NCBI GenBank assembly: GCA_964485515.1
Contig: CAZALT010000051.1
Location: 1 to 20,132, forward strand
Direction: 5' to 3'
DNA length: 20,132 nucleotides
Source of the DNA: CAZALT01 sp964485515
GTDB taxonomy: Bacteria > Actinomycetota > Acidimicrobiia > Acidimicrobiales > Acidimicrobilacustridaceae
Position 1 is the stretch's first letter. Each line of letters begins with the position of its first letter. A program made the translations under genes and the position numbers. The notes under the pieces are model-generated. The model saw nothing but the letters and a program-made list of their open reading frames with translations. It searched no databases and was not told where the DNA came from. Below are positions 7,638-15,717 of this stretch, in pieces.

Positions 7638-9272
7638 ATGCCCGGCAAGACCTACGAGCTCGACCTGTTGGTGCTGGGCTCCGGCGTTGCCGGGCTGTCG
7701 GCCGCGGTGCGAGCCGCCGAGGTCCACGGCATGCGCGTGGGGGTGCTCACCAAAGGCGAGCTGTCTCAGGCGACCACCCGCTGGGCGCAGGGCGGCGTGG
7801 CCGCCGTGTTGCACGAGGACCCTGACTCCACCGACCTCCACCTGGCCGACACCCTCGCCGCGGGTGCCGGGCTCTGCGATGTCGATGCCGTGCGCGTGCT
7901 GGTCGACGAGGGGCCCGGCCGGGTCAACGAGCTGATCACCCTCGGCGCCATGTTCGACCGCGACGAGCACGGCCGGCTCGAGTTGGCCCGCGAGGGCGGC
8001 CACTCCATGGCCAGGGTCGTGCACGCCGGAGGCGCCGCCACCGGCATCGAGATCGAACGGGCGCTCGTCGAGGCCGTGCGCCACAGCGCGGCGGTCGTGC
8101 ACGAGAACACCTTCGCCCTCGACCTCGTCATCGAGGACGGCGTGTGCCGGGGGGTCCACGCCGCCACGGTCGGCGTCGGCATCGAGCAGGTCCGCGCCCG
8201 CCACGTCCTGCTCGCCACGGGCGGTGCCGGCCAGCTGTTCGCCGTCACCACCAACCCGCTCGAGTCCACCGGCGACGGCATCGCCATGGCGCTGCGGGCC
8301 GGCGCGGCGGTGGCCGACATCGAGTTCGTGCAGTTCCACCCGACGGCGCTGCACCACCCGAGCATGCCGCGCCCGCTGCTCTCCGAGGCGCTGCGCGGCC
8401 ACGGTGCGCTCATCCGCGACACCACCGGCGAGCGGTTCGTCGACGAGCTGCTGCCGCGCGACGAGGTGTCCCGCGCCGAGACGCGTCGCATGCTCGAGCT
8501 GGGCGCCGACCACGTGTGGCTCGACGCCACCATGCTCGAAGGCTTCGACGTGCGGTTCCCGACCATCGCCCGGGCGTTGCGCACCGTCGGGCTGGACCCG
8601 GCGAAGGACTGGCTGCCCATCGCCCCCGCAGCCCACCACCTCTCCGGTGGTGTGGTCACCGACCTCGACGGCTGCTCCACCCTGCCGGGGCTGTGGGCGG
8701 CCGGCGAGGTCGCCTGCTCGGGCGTCCACGGCGCCAACCGACTGGCCAGCAACTCGCTGCTCGAAGGCATGGTGTTCGGCTTCCGGGTGGTCGAGGCGAT
8801 CGAGTGCGATCAGACCACGGCCCAGGCCACCGGTGCCATGCGAGCCGTGCTCGACACCGACTCCGACGCAGCGGGCGTCATCGGCGGAATCGAGATCGCC
8901 GTCGAGGATCCCGTCAGGGAGTTCTCCGAACCGGCGCTGACCGCAGACATCGGCCACGACCTCGACGCGTCGCTCACCTCGTTGCAGCGGGCCATGACCA
9001 CCGAAGCCGGCGTGCTCCGCTCGGCCGACTCCCTCGACCGGGTCCAGGCCCCCATCGACGCTGCGCTGGGCGTCTCGCTCAGCATCGGGCTCTCACCCCA
9101 GTCGACCGAGCTGTACAACCTCGCCACGGTCGGCGCGGCCATGGTCGAGTCCGCCCTCGTGCGCGAGGAGAGCCGCGGGGCGCACACCCGCACCGACTTC
9201 CCTGAACGCGACGACGACCGGTTCCGGGTCCGGCTGGTCCACGGCGGACCACCCGGCAAGGACGACACGTGA
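7638..9272 (+). CDS. nadB: L-aspartate oxidase
   Basis: FAD enzyme oxidising L-aspartate to iminoaspartate for quinolinate synthesis. The 544-aa length is typical. It has the FAD-binding GSGVAGL (14-20), TRWAQGGVAAV, the EGGHSMARVVHAGGAATG stretch, the HPTALHHP motif, an RGHGALIRDTTGERFVDE segment and the C-terminal GANRLASNSLLEG FAD signature that marks the succinate dehydrogenase/aspartate oxidase family. The helical C-terminal domain is shorter and less conserved. The ATG at 7638 follows panD by 25 nt without a clear ribosome binding site. The stop overlaps nadC by GTGA. Its partner NadA is not encoded in this window. Confidence 0.96.
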   Translation: MPGKTYELDLLVLGSGVAGLSAAVRAAEVHGMRVGVLTKGELSQATTRWAQGGVAAVLHEDPDSTDLHLADTLAAGAGLCDVDAVRVLVDEGPGRVNELITLGAMFDRDEHGRLELAREGGHSMARVVHAGGAATGIEIERALVEAVRHSAAVVHENTFALDLVIEDGVCRGVHAATVGVGIEQVRARHVLLATGGAGQLFAVTTNPLESTGDGIAMALRAGAAVADIEFVQFHPTALHHPSMPRPLLSEALRGHGALIRDTTGERFVDELLPRDEVSRAETRRMLELGADHVWLDATMLEGFDVRFPTIARALRTVGLDPAKDWLPIAPAAHHLSGGVVTDLDGCSTLPGLWAAGEVACSGVHGANRLASNSLLEGMVFGFRVVEAIECDQTTAQATGAMRAVLDTDSDAAGVIGGIEIAVEDPVREFSEPALTADIGHDLDASLTSLQRAMTTEAGVLRSADSLDRVQAPIDAALGVSLSIGLSPQSTELYNLATVGAAMVESALVREESRGAHTRTDFPERDDDRFRVRLVHGGPPGKDDT

Positions 9273-10198
9273 CCACCTCGTTCCCACCTGACGATCTGGA
9301 GCGGGCCAACCCGCACCCCCCGCACCACGCCGTCGTCGACGTGGTCGGCCGGGCCATCGCCGAGGACCTCACCCCCCTGGGGGACCTCACCTCGTCGTTG
9401 CTGCCCGCCGACCTCCAGGCCACGGCCGCCTTCGTGCCCCGCTCCCCGGGGGTGCTCGCCGGACGGTGCTGCGCGGTCGAGGCCTTCACGCAGATCGACC
9501 CCACCGTCGGGGTCACGTGGACCGCCGACGACGGCGACCTCCTCGAACCCGGCATCGCGTTCGCCGTGGCGACTGGTCCGATCCGCTCGATCCTCACCGC
9601 CGAGCGCACCGCCCTCAACTTCCTCGGTCACCTGTCGGGCATCGCCACCGCCACCCACACCTACGCCCGGCTCCTGGCCGACGCCGGCTCGACCACCCGC
9701 GTGTGGGACACCCGCAAGACCACGCCGGGTCTGCGCTCGCTCGAGAAGGCCGCGGTCCGCGCCGGTGGGGGAGCCAACCACCGGGGCAACCTGTCCGACT
9801 GGATCCTGCTCAAGGACAACCACCTCGCCCTCATGGGCATCGACCGCGCCGTCGCCACCGCACGCGCCCAGTGGCCGGCACGCACTGTGCACGTCGAGTG
9901 CGACACCCTCGACCAGGTGCGCGCCGCCGTCGAGGCCGGAGCCGACGCGCTGCTCCTCGACAACATGAGCCCCGACACCGTCGAAGCAGCGGTGGGCATC
10001 GTCGAGGAGCACGAGGCGCAGACCGGGCGCCGGCGTCCCCTCCTTGAGGTGTCCGGGGGCATCACGCAGGCCACCATCGCGAGCTACGGCCTCCCCGGCA
10101 TCGACTGCATCTCGGTCGGCGCCATCACCAACTCCGCACCTGTCCTCGACATCGGCCTCGACATCGGCCTCGACATCGGCGTCGAACCCCACGACTGA
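9269..10198 (+). CDS. nadC: Nicotinate-nucleotide pyrophosphorylase (quinolinate phosphoribosyltransferase)
   Basis: Converts quinolinate and PRPP to nicotinate mononucleotide with loss of carbon dioxide. The 309 residues carry the family set: Arg113 in AERTALN, DTRKTTPG (147-154), GGGANHRGNLSD (166-177, His171 and Arg172), LLKDNH (180-185, Lys182), Glu210, Asp231 in LLLDNM and VSGGI (261-265). The GTG start overlaps the nadB stop by 4 bp, giving coupled production of consecutive-pathway enzymes. The C-terminus is unusual: the normal ending ALDIGL has been extended by an in-frame 12-bp tandem repeat to three DIG units. Confidence 0.97.
   Translation: MTTSFPPDDLERANPHPPHHAVVDVVGRAIAEDLTPLGDLTSSLLPADLQATAAFVPRSPGVLAGRCCAVEAFTQIDPTVGVTWTADDGDLLEPGIAFAVATGPIRSILTAERTALNFLGHLSGIATATHTYARLLADAGSTTRVWDTRKTTPGLRSLEKAAVRAGGGANHRGNLSDWILLKDNHLALMGIDRAVATARAQWPARTVHVECDTLDQVRAAVEAGADALLLDNMSPDTVEAAVGIVEEHEAQTGRRRPLLEVSGGITQATIASYGLPGIDCISVGAITNSAPVLDIGLDIGLDIGVEPHD
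10145..10180 (+). repeat. Three exact 12-bp tandem repeats at the end of nadC
   Basis: CTCGACATCGGC occurs at 10145-10156, 10157-10168 and 10169-10180 and encodes LDIG three times. It is in frame, just before the stop, and looks like replication slippage in a region with little structural constraint. Confidence 0.95.
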
Positions 10199-10228
10199 CC
10201 GCCTGACCACAAGATCGAAAGAAGTCCC

Positions 10229-11020
10229 GTGCTCCTCGTCATCGACAGCGGCAACACCCAGACGGTCATCGGCCTCTACTCGCGAGAAGAAGACCCCGAG
10301 AACCGCAAGGCCGAGACCGGGCTGCTCGACCACTGGCGGGTCGCCACCCAGGCCGACCGCACCTCCGACGAGGTTGCCGTGCTGCTCGCCGGCCTCCTTT
10401 CGTTTCGTGGCTACTCGTTCGAAGACATCGCCGGCATCGCCGTGTCGTCGGGTGTTCCGCGGGTCACCGCGACGCTGCGCGACATGGCCGAGCGCCACCT
10501 CGACTTCGATCCCGTCGTCATCGAGCCCGGCGTCCGCACCGGCATCTCCATCCAGTACGAGAACCCCAAGGAAGTCGGGGCCGACCGCATCGCCAACGCC
10601 GTCGGCGCCTACGACCTGTACGGCGGTCCCACCATCGTCGCCGACTTCGGTACCGCCACCACGTGCGACGCCATCTCCGGTGCAGGCGCCTACCTCGGCG
10701 GTGCCATCGCCCCAGGCATCGAGATCAGCATGGACGCCCTCGTCGGCCGGGCATCAGCCCTCCGGGCCGTCGAGCTCAAAGAGCCCCGCAACGTGCTCGG
10801 CCGCAGCACGGTCGAATCCATCCAGTCGGGCGCAGTGTACGGCTTCGCCGCCCAGGTCGACGGCCTGTGCGACCGCATCGAGCAGGAGATCGGCGAGTGC
10901 ACCATCGTGAGCACCGGTGGCCTCGCCGAGCTCATCACCCCGCTCTCCAGCCGCATCCAGCACATCGAACCCTGGCTCACCCTCCACGGCCTGCGTCTCG
11001 TCTACGAGAAGAACGCATAG
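10229..11020 (+). CDS. coaX: Type III pantothenate kinase
   Basis: Phosphorylates pantothenate, the first step of CoA synthesis, and is refractory to CoA feedback in characterised type III enzymes. The 263-aa protein has the ASKHA-fold phosphate motif DSGNT (6-10), GVPRV (75-79), GADRIAN (117-123, with Asp119 as likely catalytic base), VADFGTATTCD (137-147) and a GGAIAPGI loop (157-164). The GTG start is 30 nt after nadC and is preceded by AAAGAAG, a fair ribosome binding site. Its location directly after pan genes agrees with its substrate. No type I CoaA is seen here. Confidence 0.96.
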   Translation: MLLVIDSGNTQTVIGLYSREEDPENRKAETGLLDHWRVATQADRTSDEVAVLLAGLLSFRGYSFEDIAGIAVSSGVPRVTATLRDMAERHLDFDPVVIEPGVRTGISIQYENPKEVGADRIANAVGAYDLYGGPTIVADFGTATTCDAISGAGAYLGGAIAPGIEISMDALVGRASALRAVELKEPRNVLGRSTVESIQSGAVYGFAAQVDGLCDRIEQEIGECTIVSTGGLAELITPLSSRIQHIEPWLTLHGLRLVYEKNA

Positions 11021-11082
11021 GGGGCTTCGGGCTCGGGGATCTCGCTCCTGGATCGTGGCTGTCGATCTCCTCGGCAAAGCCG

Positions 11083-11109
11083 GTCACCGCCACTCGTCGT
11101 CTCGGTGAC
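11083..11109 (+). terminator. Possible terminator hairpin after coaX
   Basis: GTCACCG (11083-11089) and CGGTGAC (11103-11109) form a 7-bp stem with a 13-nt loop in the 116-bp gap between coaX and the SDR gene. There is no T tract, so it may end transcription weakly or instead be an operator for the next gene, which starts 27 nt later. Confidence 0.3.
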
Positions 11110-11136
11110 TGCTCGATCGGTGGTTGACTGGTGGGC

Positions 11137-12105
11137 ATGTCTCGGGTGCTGATCACCGGTCTTGGTGGCGAGCTGGGGACAGCGCTTGCTCGCCGGCTGG
11201 AGCCCGACACGTCGATCGAGCGGATCGTCGGCGTCGACCTGTACCCGCCGCGGCGCCGGCTCCACCGATCCGAGTTCCACCGCATCGACCCTCGGGACGA
11301 GATCGGCATGCGCCGGATCATCGCCGACGAGGAGCCGACGGTGCTGGTGCACCTCGGGGTCTACGAACCGTACTCGCGCAGCAGCCCCGCATCGGCCCGC
11401 GAGCGCACCGAGGTCGGGACCAGCATCGCGATCGAGGCCGCCGTCGCCGCAGGGTCGCTCGACCACATCGTGCTGCGGTCGGGCATCGAGGTGTACGGCC
11501 GTGGCCGCGGCGCACCGCTGCGACCCGACGAGGTCGTCGAGCCCGCGCCCACGTGCGACTTCGGCCTGTTCATGCTCGATGCCGAGCAGGTGTGTCGCCA
11601 AGGCGGAGCCAAGGCCGACGTGCCGGTCACCGCGCTGCGCTTCGCCACCATCATGGGACCGCACGTGCCCAGCCCGCTCGGTCGGCTCCTGCGCCTGCCC
11701 GCCGTGCCGTTCGCCGCCCTGGGCGACCCGGCGTTCTCGGTGACCCACACCGACGACGTCGCCGGGTCCTTCGTCGCCGCCATCGGCGCCCGCTACGACG
11801 GTCCGGTCAACGTCGTCGGTCCCGGGGCCGTGACGGCGTCGCAGGCCGCCCGCCTCGGCGCCAGGGTGCCCGTGCCGGTGCTCGGACCCGCCGGCTGGCA
11901 AGCGGCCAAGGCGCTCTCGGAGCTCGTGGGTGCCCCCATACCCGACCACATCAAGGAGCTGCTGGTGCGAGGTCGAAGCGCCGACGGGTCGCTCGCCGCC
12001 GACGCCCTCGCCTACCAGCCGGTCTACAGCTCGCACCGGGTGGTCCACGACCTCTACGAGTGGGGCGACATCCAGTACCTGCCGACACCGAAGGCCGCGG
12101 CATGA
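11137..12105 (+). CDS. Extended SDR (NAD-dependent epimerase-like) lacking the YxxxK pair
   Basis: The 322-aa product starts with a Rossmann fold, TGLGGELG (7-14, the extended-SDR TGxxGxxG) and VDL with Asp35, which favours NAD(H). VLRSGIEVYG (112-121) matches the strand that normally ends in SSxxVYG. The catalytic YxxxK position reads F142-GLF-M146, so both the Tyr and the Lys are missing and ordinary oxidoreductase or epimerase chemistry is unlikely. LRFATIMGP and THTDDVAG (203-210) further along are typical of the family. The stop overlaps a 7-codon frame (ATGA), and a PlsC-like gene follows 16 nt later. From memory this pair resembles Rv0501-Rv0502 of M. tuberculosis. An in-frame GTG at 11131 is an alternative start. 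Confidence 0.85.
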   Translation: MSRVLITGLGGELGTALARRLEPDTSIERIVGVDLYPPRRRLHRSEFHRIDPRDEIGMRRIIADEEPTVLVHLGVYEPYSRSSPASARERTEVGTSIAIEAAVAAGSLDHIVLRSGIEVYGRGRGAPLRPDEVVEPAPTCDFGLFMLDAEQVCRQGGAKADVPVTALRFATIMGPHVPSPLGRLLRLPAVPFAALGDPAFSVTHTDDVAGSFVAAIGARYDGPVNVVGPGAVTASQAARLGARVPVPVLGPAGWQAAKALSELVGAPIPDHIKELLVRGRSADGSLAADALAYQPVYSSHRVVHDLYEWGDIQYLPTPKAAA

Positions 12106-12121
12106 ACGAGCGAGGAGCGCC

Positions 12122-12871
12122 ATGAGCGACGACAAGCCACCGACGTCAGAGGACGAGCTGCTCGACGCGCTCGATCCCGACCGTGGACGAACATCGTTGC
12201 TCGACGTCGTCACGCGCCGGGTCCGAGGGTCGTTCATCGTCGACGAGTGGGGCTTCGACCAGGACCTCGTCTCGGCCCTGGCCCCGCTCACGCACCTGCG
12301 GTGGAGCTTCGCCGTCGACGGCGCCGAGTACCTGCCCGACGCCGGCCCGGCGCTGGTGATGATCAACCAGCGCGTCGAACCGCTGTCGCCCATGCTCGCC
12401 GCGCTCGCGCTGCGCGACGTCACCCACCGGCCCGTTCGGTTCTCCGGTGTCCCCGACCTCGCCCCGATCGGTCCGGCCCTGCGCCGCATGGGCGGGGTCC
12501 ACGACGGGCTCGACGACCTCCGCACGCTGCTCAACGGCGGCGAGATGGTGGTCCGGTCGTTCGCCGGGTCCTTGGCCGACGTCGTGGGGCTGGGCGATCC
12601 CGAGACCGGTCCACTGGGGGTCGCGCTCGCCCTCAGCGTGCCCGTCGTCCCCGTGCACCTCTCGGGTGCAGCGCTCGGCCGTCACCGTCGCCTGCTCGTC
12701 GGGGCGCCGATCGTCACGCGTCGTCGCTCGCGCCCCAAGCCCGCCCGCGGCTGGCACGACCCGCAGGGCGCCGCGGCGGCAGCGTCGACGTCGCCCGCAT
12801 CGGCGGCGTCAGCCGACGGTCTCGCCGAGACGCTTCGTCGGCGCATGGTCCAGCTCGCCGACGCCCCCTGA
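12122..12871 (+). CDS. PlsC-like lysophospholipid acyltransferase homologue with degenerate active site
   Basis: The 249-aa protein follows the PlsC acyltransferase outline: a W-x-FAVDGAEYLPDAGPALVM entry (from Trp61), a block with VRFSGVPDLAPIGPALRRMGGV, and GVALALSVPVVPVHLSG followed by a LLVGAPIV strand (191-198). However block I, normally NHx4D, reads N82-Q83-RVEP-L88, and block III, normally FPEG, reads SFAG with Ala148 in place of Glu. The catalytic His/Asp and the phosphate-site Glu are therefore absent. There is no clear membrane helix. GAGGAG (12112-12117) is a good ribosome binding site for ATG 12122. The C-terminal Ala/Ser-rich linker (217-233) precedes a short helix. It may bind lipid or regulate rather than acylate. 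Confidence 0.78.
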   Translation: MSDDKPPTSEDELLDALDPDRGRTSLLDVVTRRVRGSFIVDEWGFDQDLVSALAPLTHLRWSFAVDGAEYLPDAGPALVMINQRVEPLSPMLAALALRDVTHRPVRFSGVPDLAPIGPALRRMGGVHDGLDDLRTLLNGGEMVVRSFAGSLADVVGLGDPETGPLGVALALSVPVVPVHLSGAALGRHRRLLVGAPIVTRRRSRPKPARGWHDPQGAAAAASTSPASAASADGLAETLRRRMVQLADAP

Positions 12872-12902
12872 TCCCCGCCGCTCCACCGTCAGGACCCCCC
12901 GC

Positions 12903-13736
12903 ATGCCGTTCGCCCGCTCCCCCGATGGCACTCGCATCAACTACGAGGTGTTCGGTGACCCTCGGGGCGAGCCGCTCCTGATGATCCAGGGTCTCGGTGC
13001 CGACAGCCGGGGCTGGATCCGCCAGCGCCGCGCCTTCGCCGCCCGGTACCGCTGCATCGCCTTCGACAACCGCTTCGTGGGGCGATCCGATTCCCCCGAC
13101 ATCGAGCTCACGCTCGAGGACATGGCCGGCGACGCCGTCGCGGTGCTCGACGCCCTCAACATCGGTGACGTCCACGTGCTGGGCGCGTCGATGGGCGGGA
13201 TCGTGTCGCAGATCCTCGGCGTGACCCACCCCGAACGGGTCCGGTCCCTCCTGCTCGCCTGCACGTCGTGTCGCCACCACCAGTGGCGTCGCGACCTGCT
13301 CGCCGAGTGGGCCGACATCGCCACGGAGAAGGGCATGCGTGCCCTCGTCGACGCCGCATCGCTGTGGATGATCGGGCCCCGATCCCGGTTCCGGTTCTGG
13401 CCGGTCGTGGGCCTGCTGGGTCCGCTCGGCCTCCAGGTCACGCCCCAGCAGTTCGTGCAGCAGATCAACGCCATCCTCGACATCGACGAGTCGCTCGCCG
13501 GGGAGCTGGGCAAGATCGACGTGCCCACCATCGCCTTCGTGGGCACCCAGGACATCCTCACGCCGTTCGGCGACAGCGAGGAGATCGTCGAGCGCATCCC
13601 CGGCGCCGAGCTCGCCGCGGTGCGCGGCGCGGCGCACGGCTTCATGTTCGAGAACGCCAACGCCTTCAACCGCGTGGTCCTCGACTTCCTCGACCGCACG
13701 GTCGAGGGGAACGCAAGCACCAGCCTGGCGTCCTGA
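12903..13736 (+). CDS. Alpha/beta hydrolase
   Basis: A 277-aa alpha/beta-hydrolase-fold enzyme; the substrate cannot be told from sequence. The nucleophile elbow GASMGG places Ser96, the acid is probably Asp217 in GTQDILTP and the base His245 in GAAHGFMF, so the catalytic triad is complete. The oxyanion-hole segment IQGLGADSRGW (28-38) and FDNRFVGRSD (54-63) resemble hydrolases of the haloperoxidase/esterase group. There is no signal peptide. It follows the acyltransferase-like gene by 31 nt in the same direction, so it is probably the last gene of that short operon and could serve lipid or ester turnover. Confidence 0.9.
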   Translation: MPFARSPDGTRINYEVFGDPRGEPLLMIQGLGADSRGWIRQRRAFAARYRCIAFDNRFVGRSDSPDIELTLEDMAGDAVAVLDALNIGDVHVLGASMGGIVSQILGVTHPERVRSLLLACTSCRHHQWRRDLLAEWADIATEKGMRALVDAASLWMIGPRSRFRFWPVVGLLGPLGLQVTPQQFVQQINAILDIDESLAGELGKIDVPTIAFVGTQDILTPFGDSEEIVERIPGAELAAVRGAAHGFMFENANAFNRVVLDFLDRTVEGNASTSLAS

Positions 13737-13763
13737 CTGACGGTCACGTCCGACCTCTTGACC

Positions 13764-13783
13764 GCACCGCTGGTCCGCGGTGC
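13764..13783. terminator. Hairpin between convergent genes
   Basis: GCACCGC and GCGGTGC form a perfect 7-bp stem with a 6-nt loop in the 85-bp gap between the hydrolase (forward) and the solute-binding protein (reverse). Being symmetric, it could end transcription from both sides. No T tract is present, which is usual for GC-rich actinobacterial terminators. Confidence 0.45.
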
Positions 13784-13821
13784 TCCTCGACGCCGGTGGC
13801 CGGTACCCCTTGGGGTGGTCG

Positions 13822-15573
13822 CTACTCCTTGGGGGCGATCCAGAGGCCCGTGATGTAGGGCTTGGGCAAGAAGTTGCCGAAGCCGATGGCCCGGAACCAG
13901 TTGAGACCGCGGATGTTGTCGTTGCCGATGAGGGCATAGGGCGTGTTGAACAGCCAGATGTCGATGGCTTGCTTGTTGCGCTGCTCGATCAGCGAGGTGT
14001 AGGCCCGCTTGCGCACCTCGAAGTCCTGCGACGTGCGGCCCTGGTCGAGGGCGGCCTCGGTGATGTCGTCGAAGTACTGGCTGAAGTTGATGACGATGTC
14101 GCCGTCGGCGTTCTCCGCCGACCAGAACACGTAGTTCGAGTCGGGATCCGGGTAGGCGTAGTTGCGGTAGTAGGCGGCCTGGAAGTCGGTTCCGATGAGC
14201 AGGCCGATGAGCTGCTCCTGCTTGATGGTGTCGATGTCGGCCTTGATGCCGACCGCGGCCCACTGCTCGGCGAGCGCCTGCATGATGAGCAGGTCCTCGG
14301 TGTTGGCCAGACCGGTCAGGGTGAAGGCGATGGACTCGACGGGTGTGCCCGCCGCATCCATGTCGGCCTTGTAGCGCGCGATCTCCTCCTGGGCCTTGGC
14401 GGGGTCGTAGAGCGGGTAGCCCGTCTGGTCCGGGGCCAGGCCGCCCCACACCGAGGTCTCCTCGAAGGCCGACGTGTCGACGTGGAGCTCCTCGCCGCCG
14501 CCGGCGAGCTCGGCGATCGTGATCCGATCGGTCGCGAACGCCAGCGCCCGGCGAGCGTGCACGTTGTCGAACGGCGCCTTGCGGGTCTGCGTCATGACGA
14601 ACGACTGCTCGGAGTCGTAGTCGGTGACCACCTGGTAGTCGGCCCGCAGCTTGGCGACGTCGGTCGCACGGGTGGTGAGGATCAGGTCGACGTCGCCGGC
14701 CTCGAGCGCCTGGGAGCGCTGCAGCGCGTCGGGGATGGGCCTGAACTCCATCGAGTCGAGGAACGGGCCGTTCGCCTGGCCGAGCGGGATCGCCGCCTCC
14801 TCGCAGAGCGCCACGATGTCCTCGGCGGGGTTCTCCACCGCGCAGGGGCCGCCCCAGTAGTCCTCGAAGCGGTTGACCCGCAGGTAGCGGTCCTTCTCCC
14901 ACTTGGTGAAGGTGAAGGCACCGGTGCCGACCGGGTTGGACGAGCTGTTGGGGTCGGCGATCATCGACGGCGCCATCATCAGGCCGCTCGGGCCGGCCAG
15001 GTTGCTGAGCATCGCGCTCCACGGGTGGGTGAGCTCGATCGAGACCGTGAGATCGCCGGTCGCCGTGATCGACTCGAAGGACCCGCCGACCGCCACGGAG
15101 GCCAGTCCCTGTTCGAACGAGTAGTTGAGGCTGGCGGCAACCGCGGCCGCGTCGACCGGGCTGCCGTCCTGGAACAGGATCCCCGGACGGACCTTGATGG
15201 TCCACTCGGACGCGTCTTCGTTCGGCTCGGCGCTCTCGGCCAACCACGGGACCACTGAGCCCTCACCGTCGAACACGAACAGCGGCTCGAGGAACGATGA
15301 GCCGACGAAGTTGCCGGCGTCGGCCCACTGGTTGCCGGCAGGGTTCCAACCGTCGGTCTCGGCGGTGACCCCCATGGTGACCTTGCCCCCGTCGACCGGG
15401 ACGCCCTCGTTGGTGACCTCGGCGTTGCCGACCGCGACGGTTGGCGTGTCGCCGTCGTCGATGGTCTCGTCAGACCCGTCGCCGCACGCGCCGAGCAGGA
15501 GTGTACCGGTCACGGCGAAGGCGGCCAGGTGCACGACCCGCTTGCCCACGTGACCTCGCTGATGCATCGACAT
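13822..15573 (-). CDS. ABC transporter solute-binding lipoprotein, SBP_bac_5 (oligopeptide/nickel) family
   Basis: A 583-aa exported lipoprotein. The ATG at 15573 gives basic N-terminal residues, a hydrophobic stretch (about 13-27) and a lipobox LLGAC with Cys30 as the lipidated residue. A longer reading frame upstream would bury this signal. The mature part begins with an acidic, low-complexity linker and then shows family 5 features: WTIKVRPGILFQDGSPVDAA around residues 147-166, VGTGAFTFTKWEKDRY and an ALEAGDVDLI segment, then a long C-terminal lobe. It should capture peptides or similar solutes outside the membrane. No permease or ATPase gene is adjacent, so it is an orphan receptor. GGGGGACGGAG lies just before the start. 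Confidence 0.92.
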   Translation of the reverse strand: MSMHQRGHVGKRVVHLAAFAVTGTLLLGACGDGSDETIDDGDTPTVAVGNAEVTNEGVPVDGGKVTMGVTAETDGWNPAGNQWADAGNFVGSSFLEPLFVFDGEGSVVPWLAESAEPNEDASEWTIKVRPGILFQDGSPVDAAAVAASLNYSFEQGLASVAVGGSFESITATGDLTVSIELTHPWSAMLSNLAGPSGLMMAPSMIADPNSSSNPVGTGAFTFTKWEKDRYLRVNRFEDYWGGPCAVENPAEDIVALCEEAAIPLGQANGPFLDSMEFRPIPDALQRSQALEAGDVDLILTTRATDVAKLRADYQVVTDYDSEQSFVMTQTRKAPFDNVHARRALAFATDRITIAELAGGGEELHVDTSAFEETSVWGGLAPDQTGYPLYDPAKAQEEIARYKADMDAAGTPVESIAFTLTGLANTEDLLIMQALAEQWAAVGIKADIDTIKQEQLIGLLIGTDFQAAYYRNYAYPDPDSNYVFWSAENADGDIVINFSQYFDDITEAALDQGRTSQDFEVRKRAYTSLIEQRNKQAIDIWLFNTPYALIGNDNIRGLNWFRAIGFGNFLPKPYITGLWIAPKE

Positions 15574-15597
15574 GGCTCCGTCCCCCAGACGTGTGGT

Positions 15598-15624
15598 CGC
15601 TGGGGCGCGCTCCGCGGCCCAGCG
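15598..15624 (-). other. Inverted repeat in the leader of the solute-binding protein gene
   Basis: CGCTGGG (15598-15604) and CCCAGCG (15618-15624) are exact complements around a 13-nt GC-rich centre, 25 nt before the start codon on the reverse strand. It could be a leader hairpin or an operator. Nothing else supports a function. Confidence 0.3.
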
Positions 15625-15657
15625 GGTTCTCCGTCCACCCAGTCGGCAGCACGGGAA

Positions 15658-15675
15658 GAGGGCTTGAGCGCCCTC
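15658..15675 (-). terminator. Probable terminator hairpin after the GH15 gene
   Basis: GAGGGC-TTGAGC-GCCCTC gives a 6-bp GC-rich stem with a 6-nt loop, 43 nt beyond the GH15 stop in its direction of transcription. On the reverse strand it is followed by TTCCC, only a vestigial T run. It separates the GH15 gene from the solute-binding protein gene. Confidence 0.4.
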
Positions 15676-15717
15676 GCGAAGATGGGCCGTTCGACCCAAC
15701 TTGCCGGGTGCCGGGGA

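Noticed and set aside
12102..12125. 7-codon frame between the SDR and acyltransferase-like genes
   Set aside because: It spans the ribosome binding site of the next gene and is too short to call; at most it aids translational coupling.
13780..15258. 492-aa forward frame opposite the solute-binding protein gene
   Set aside because: Antisense shadow; the reverse frame has a lipobox and family motifs throughout.
15574..15699. 42-residue N-terminal extension of the solute-binding protein
   Set aside because: It would place residues before a proper lipoprotein signal peptide; the ATG at 15573 has its own ribosome binding site.
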